NCBI RefSeq assembly: GCF_003316845.1
Contig: NZ_QMIK01000007.1
Location: forward strand, 124,001-188,000
DNA from: Cognataquiflexum aquatile
GTDB lineage: Bacteria > Bacteroidota > Bacteroidia > Cytophagales > Cyclobacteriaceae
DNA length: 64,000 nt
Reading direction: 5' to 3'
Shown here: piece after piece, positions 63,361 through 64,000 of the stretch
How positions within the stretch are numbered: position 1 is the first letter of the stretch
How the letters are laid out: the number at the start of each line of letters is the position of its first letter
Notes under the pieces: model-generated
Told to the model about the DNA's origin: nothing
The model's database searches: none
The model's input: only the letters and a program-made list of their open reading frames with translations
Program-made: the position numbers and the translations under genes

Positions 63361-64000
63361 ATGAAAAAGTTTTCAATTATTATTTTGGTCCTTTGCGGCC
63401 TGATTCCCAATCTGATCCATGCTCAGGATACCCGGTATTTTGAAATGAGGACTTACACTGCCCATGAAGGGAAAAGACCTGATCTGATCAAAAGATTTCA
63501 AGATCATACCCTAAAGTTGTTTGAAAAGAACGGAATTGAAAACATTGCCTATTTCATTCCGACGGACGAAACCAACAATACCCTAACCTTCATTCTTGCC
63601 TATCCCAACAAAGAATCAAGGGATGTATTGTGGAATAAATTTGCCAACAGTCCCGAGTGGCAAGCCGCTGCCAAGGCCTCAGAAGCAAATGGTCCTTTGG
63701 TAGCGAAAGTTGAACAGGTATTTATGGAAAATGCTCCTGACCTGACACCGGAAATTATCCGCGATGATTACGAAGGAGAAAGGGTTTTTGAATTGAGGAC
63801 GTATACCATGATGCCGGGAAAAGTGGATGCAATCCATGCGAGATTTAGGGATTATACCCGTGAACTGTTCCAAAAACACGGCATGATCAATGTCATGTAT
63901 TGGTACACTGTCGAAAAAGATCCTGCTGTACAGACCAAATTGGTTTATCTTTTGGCTCATAAAAATGAAAAAGCAGGCAAAGCATCTTTTGAGAAATTCG
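63361..64000 (+). CDS. NIPSNAP family secreted protein, 5' part
   Basis: The first 213 residues are present; the gene runs off the right edge. A signal peptide (IIILVLCGLIPNLIHAQ) precedes two NIPSNAP repeats, starting YFEMRTYTAHEGKRPDLIKR and FELRTYTMMPGKVDAIHAR. Spacing of the two tryptophan/proline blocks (WNKFANSPEWQAA) is typical. It differs from the member at 18740 by having a closer match to the classical NIPSNAP repeat. Function is unknown; periplasmic location is expected. Confidence 0.88.
   Translation, partial: MKKFSIIILVLCGLIPNLIHAQDTRYFEMRTYTAHEGKRPDLIKRFQDHTLKLFEKNGIENIAYFIPTDETNNTLTFILAYPNKESRDVLWNKFANSPEWQAAAKASEANGPLVAKVEQVFMENAPDLTPEIIRDDYEGERVFELRTYTMMPGKVDAIHARFRDYTRELFQKHGMINVMYWYTVEKDPAVQTKLVYLLAHKNEKAGKASFEKF

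Overview
The window looks like a chromosomal segment of a Bacteroidota bacterium of the order Cytophagales, most likely Cyclobacteriaceae (an Algoriphagus/Cyclobacterium-like relative). The reasons are moderate GC with AT-rich intergenic DNA, lipoprotein signals of Bacteroidota type, families typical of this group (NIPSNAP, DUF2911, DUF4432, 6-bladed propeller lipoproteins, TMEM220-like), weak Shine-Dalgarno sites, and a single-chain iron-sulfur L-serine ammonia-lyase. No rRNA, tRNA, CRISPR array, transposase or integrase was seen.

Layout. (1) 1-4.4 kb: the N-terminal part of a divergent Xaa-Pro aminopeptidase, sdaA, then an AT-rich group of three small exported proteins. (2) 4.5-25 kb: a catabolic locus of planctomycete-like architecture. 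It has three large beta-propeller/c-type cytochrome lipoproteins, a DUF1549/DUF1553 cytochrome membrane protein with its Tat-exported DUF1501 partner, and a DUF1080 (3-keto-glycoside hydrolase/lyase type) lipoprotein. With these go a NIPSNAP protein, a DUF4432 mutarotase-like protein, a phosphomannose-isomerase-like cupin, a TIM-barrel sugar isomerase/epimerase and a Gfo/Idh/MocA oxidoreductase. Together they suggest oxidative breakdown of glycosides through 3-keto sugars, with electrons leaving through haem proteins. (3) 25.8-38.4 kb: a trimodular non-ribosomal peptide synthetase that begins with half a condensation domain, a translationally coupled phosphopantetheinyl transferase and a DPP IV-type peptidase. 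(4) 38.9-45.6 kb: a complete six-gene ebo cluster (eboA-F). (5) 45.8-61.4 kb: an L-rhamnose utilisation locus (isomerase, small membrane protein, NCS1-type permease, kinase, aldolase/lactaldehyde dehydrogenase fusion, GntR regulator, mutarotase) with lutABC for L-lactate oxidation. The chain runs from rhamnose through lactaldehyde and lactate to pyruvate. (6) 61.4-64 kb: a winged-helix regulator with a membrane protein, a small secreted protein, a TMEM220-like protein and the start of a second NIPSNAP gene.

The most unusual structure lies between lutC and rhaM. The last codons of lutC recur twice downstream, each time in frame to a stop. They bracket two AT-rich cassettes that carry small exported proteins, including a 61-residue secreted four-cysteine peptide followed by a strong terminator and a propeller lipoprotein. 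This pattern suggests repeated insertion at the 3' end of lutC. Other notable signals are a three-unit 32-bp phased inverted-repeat array upstream of the ebo cluster, a 260-bp MITE-like element, and a toxin gene that overlaps rhaM.
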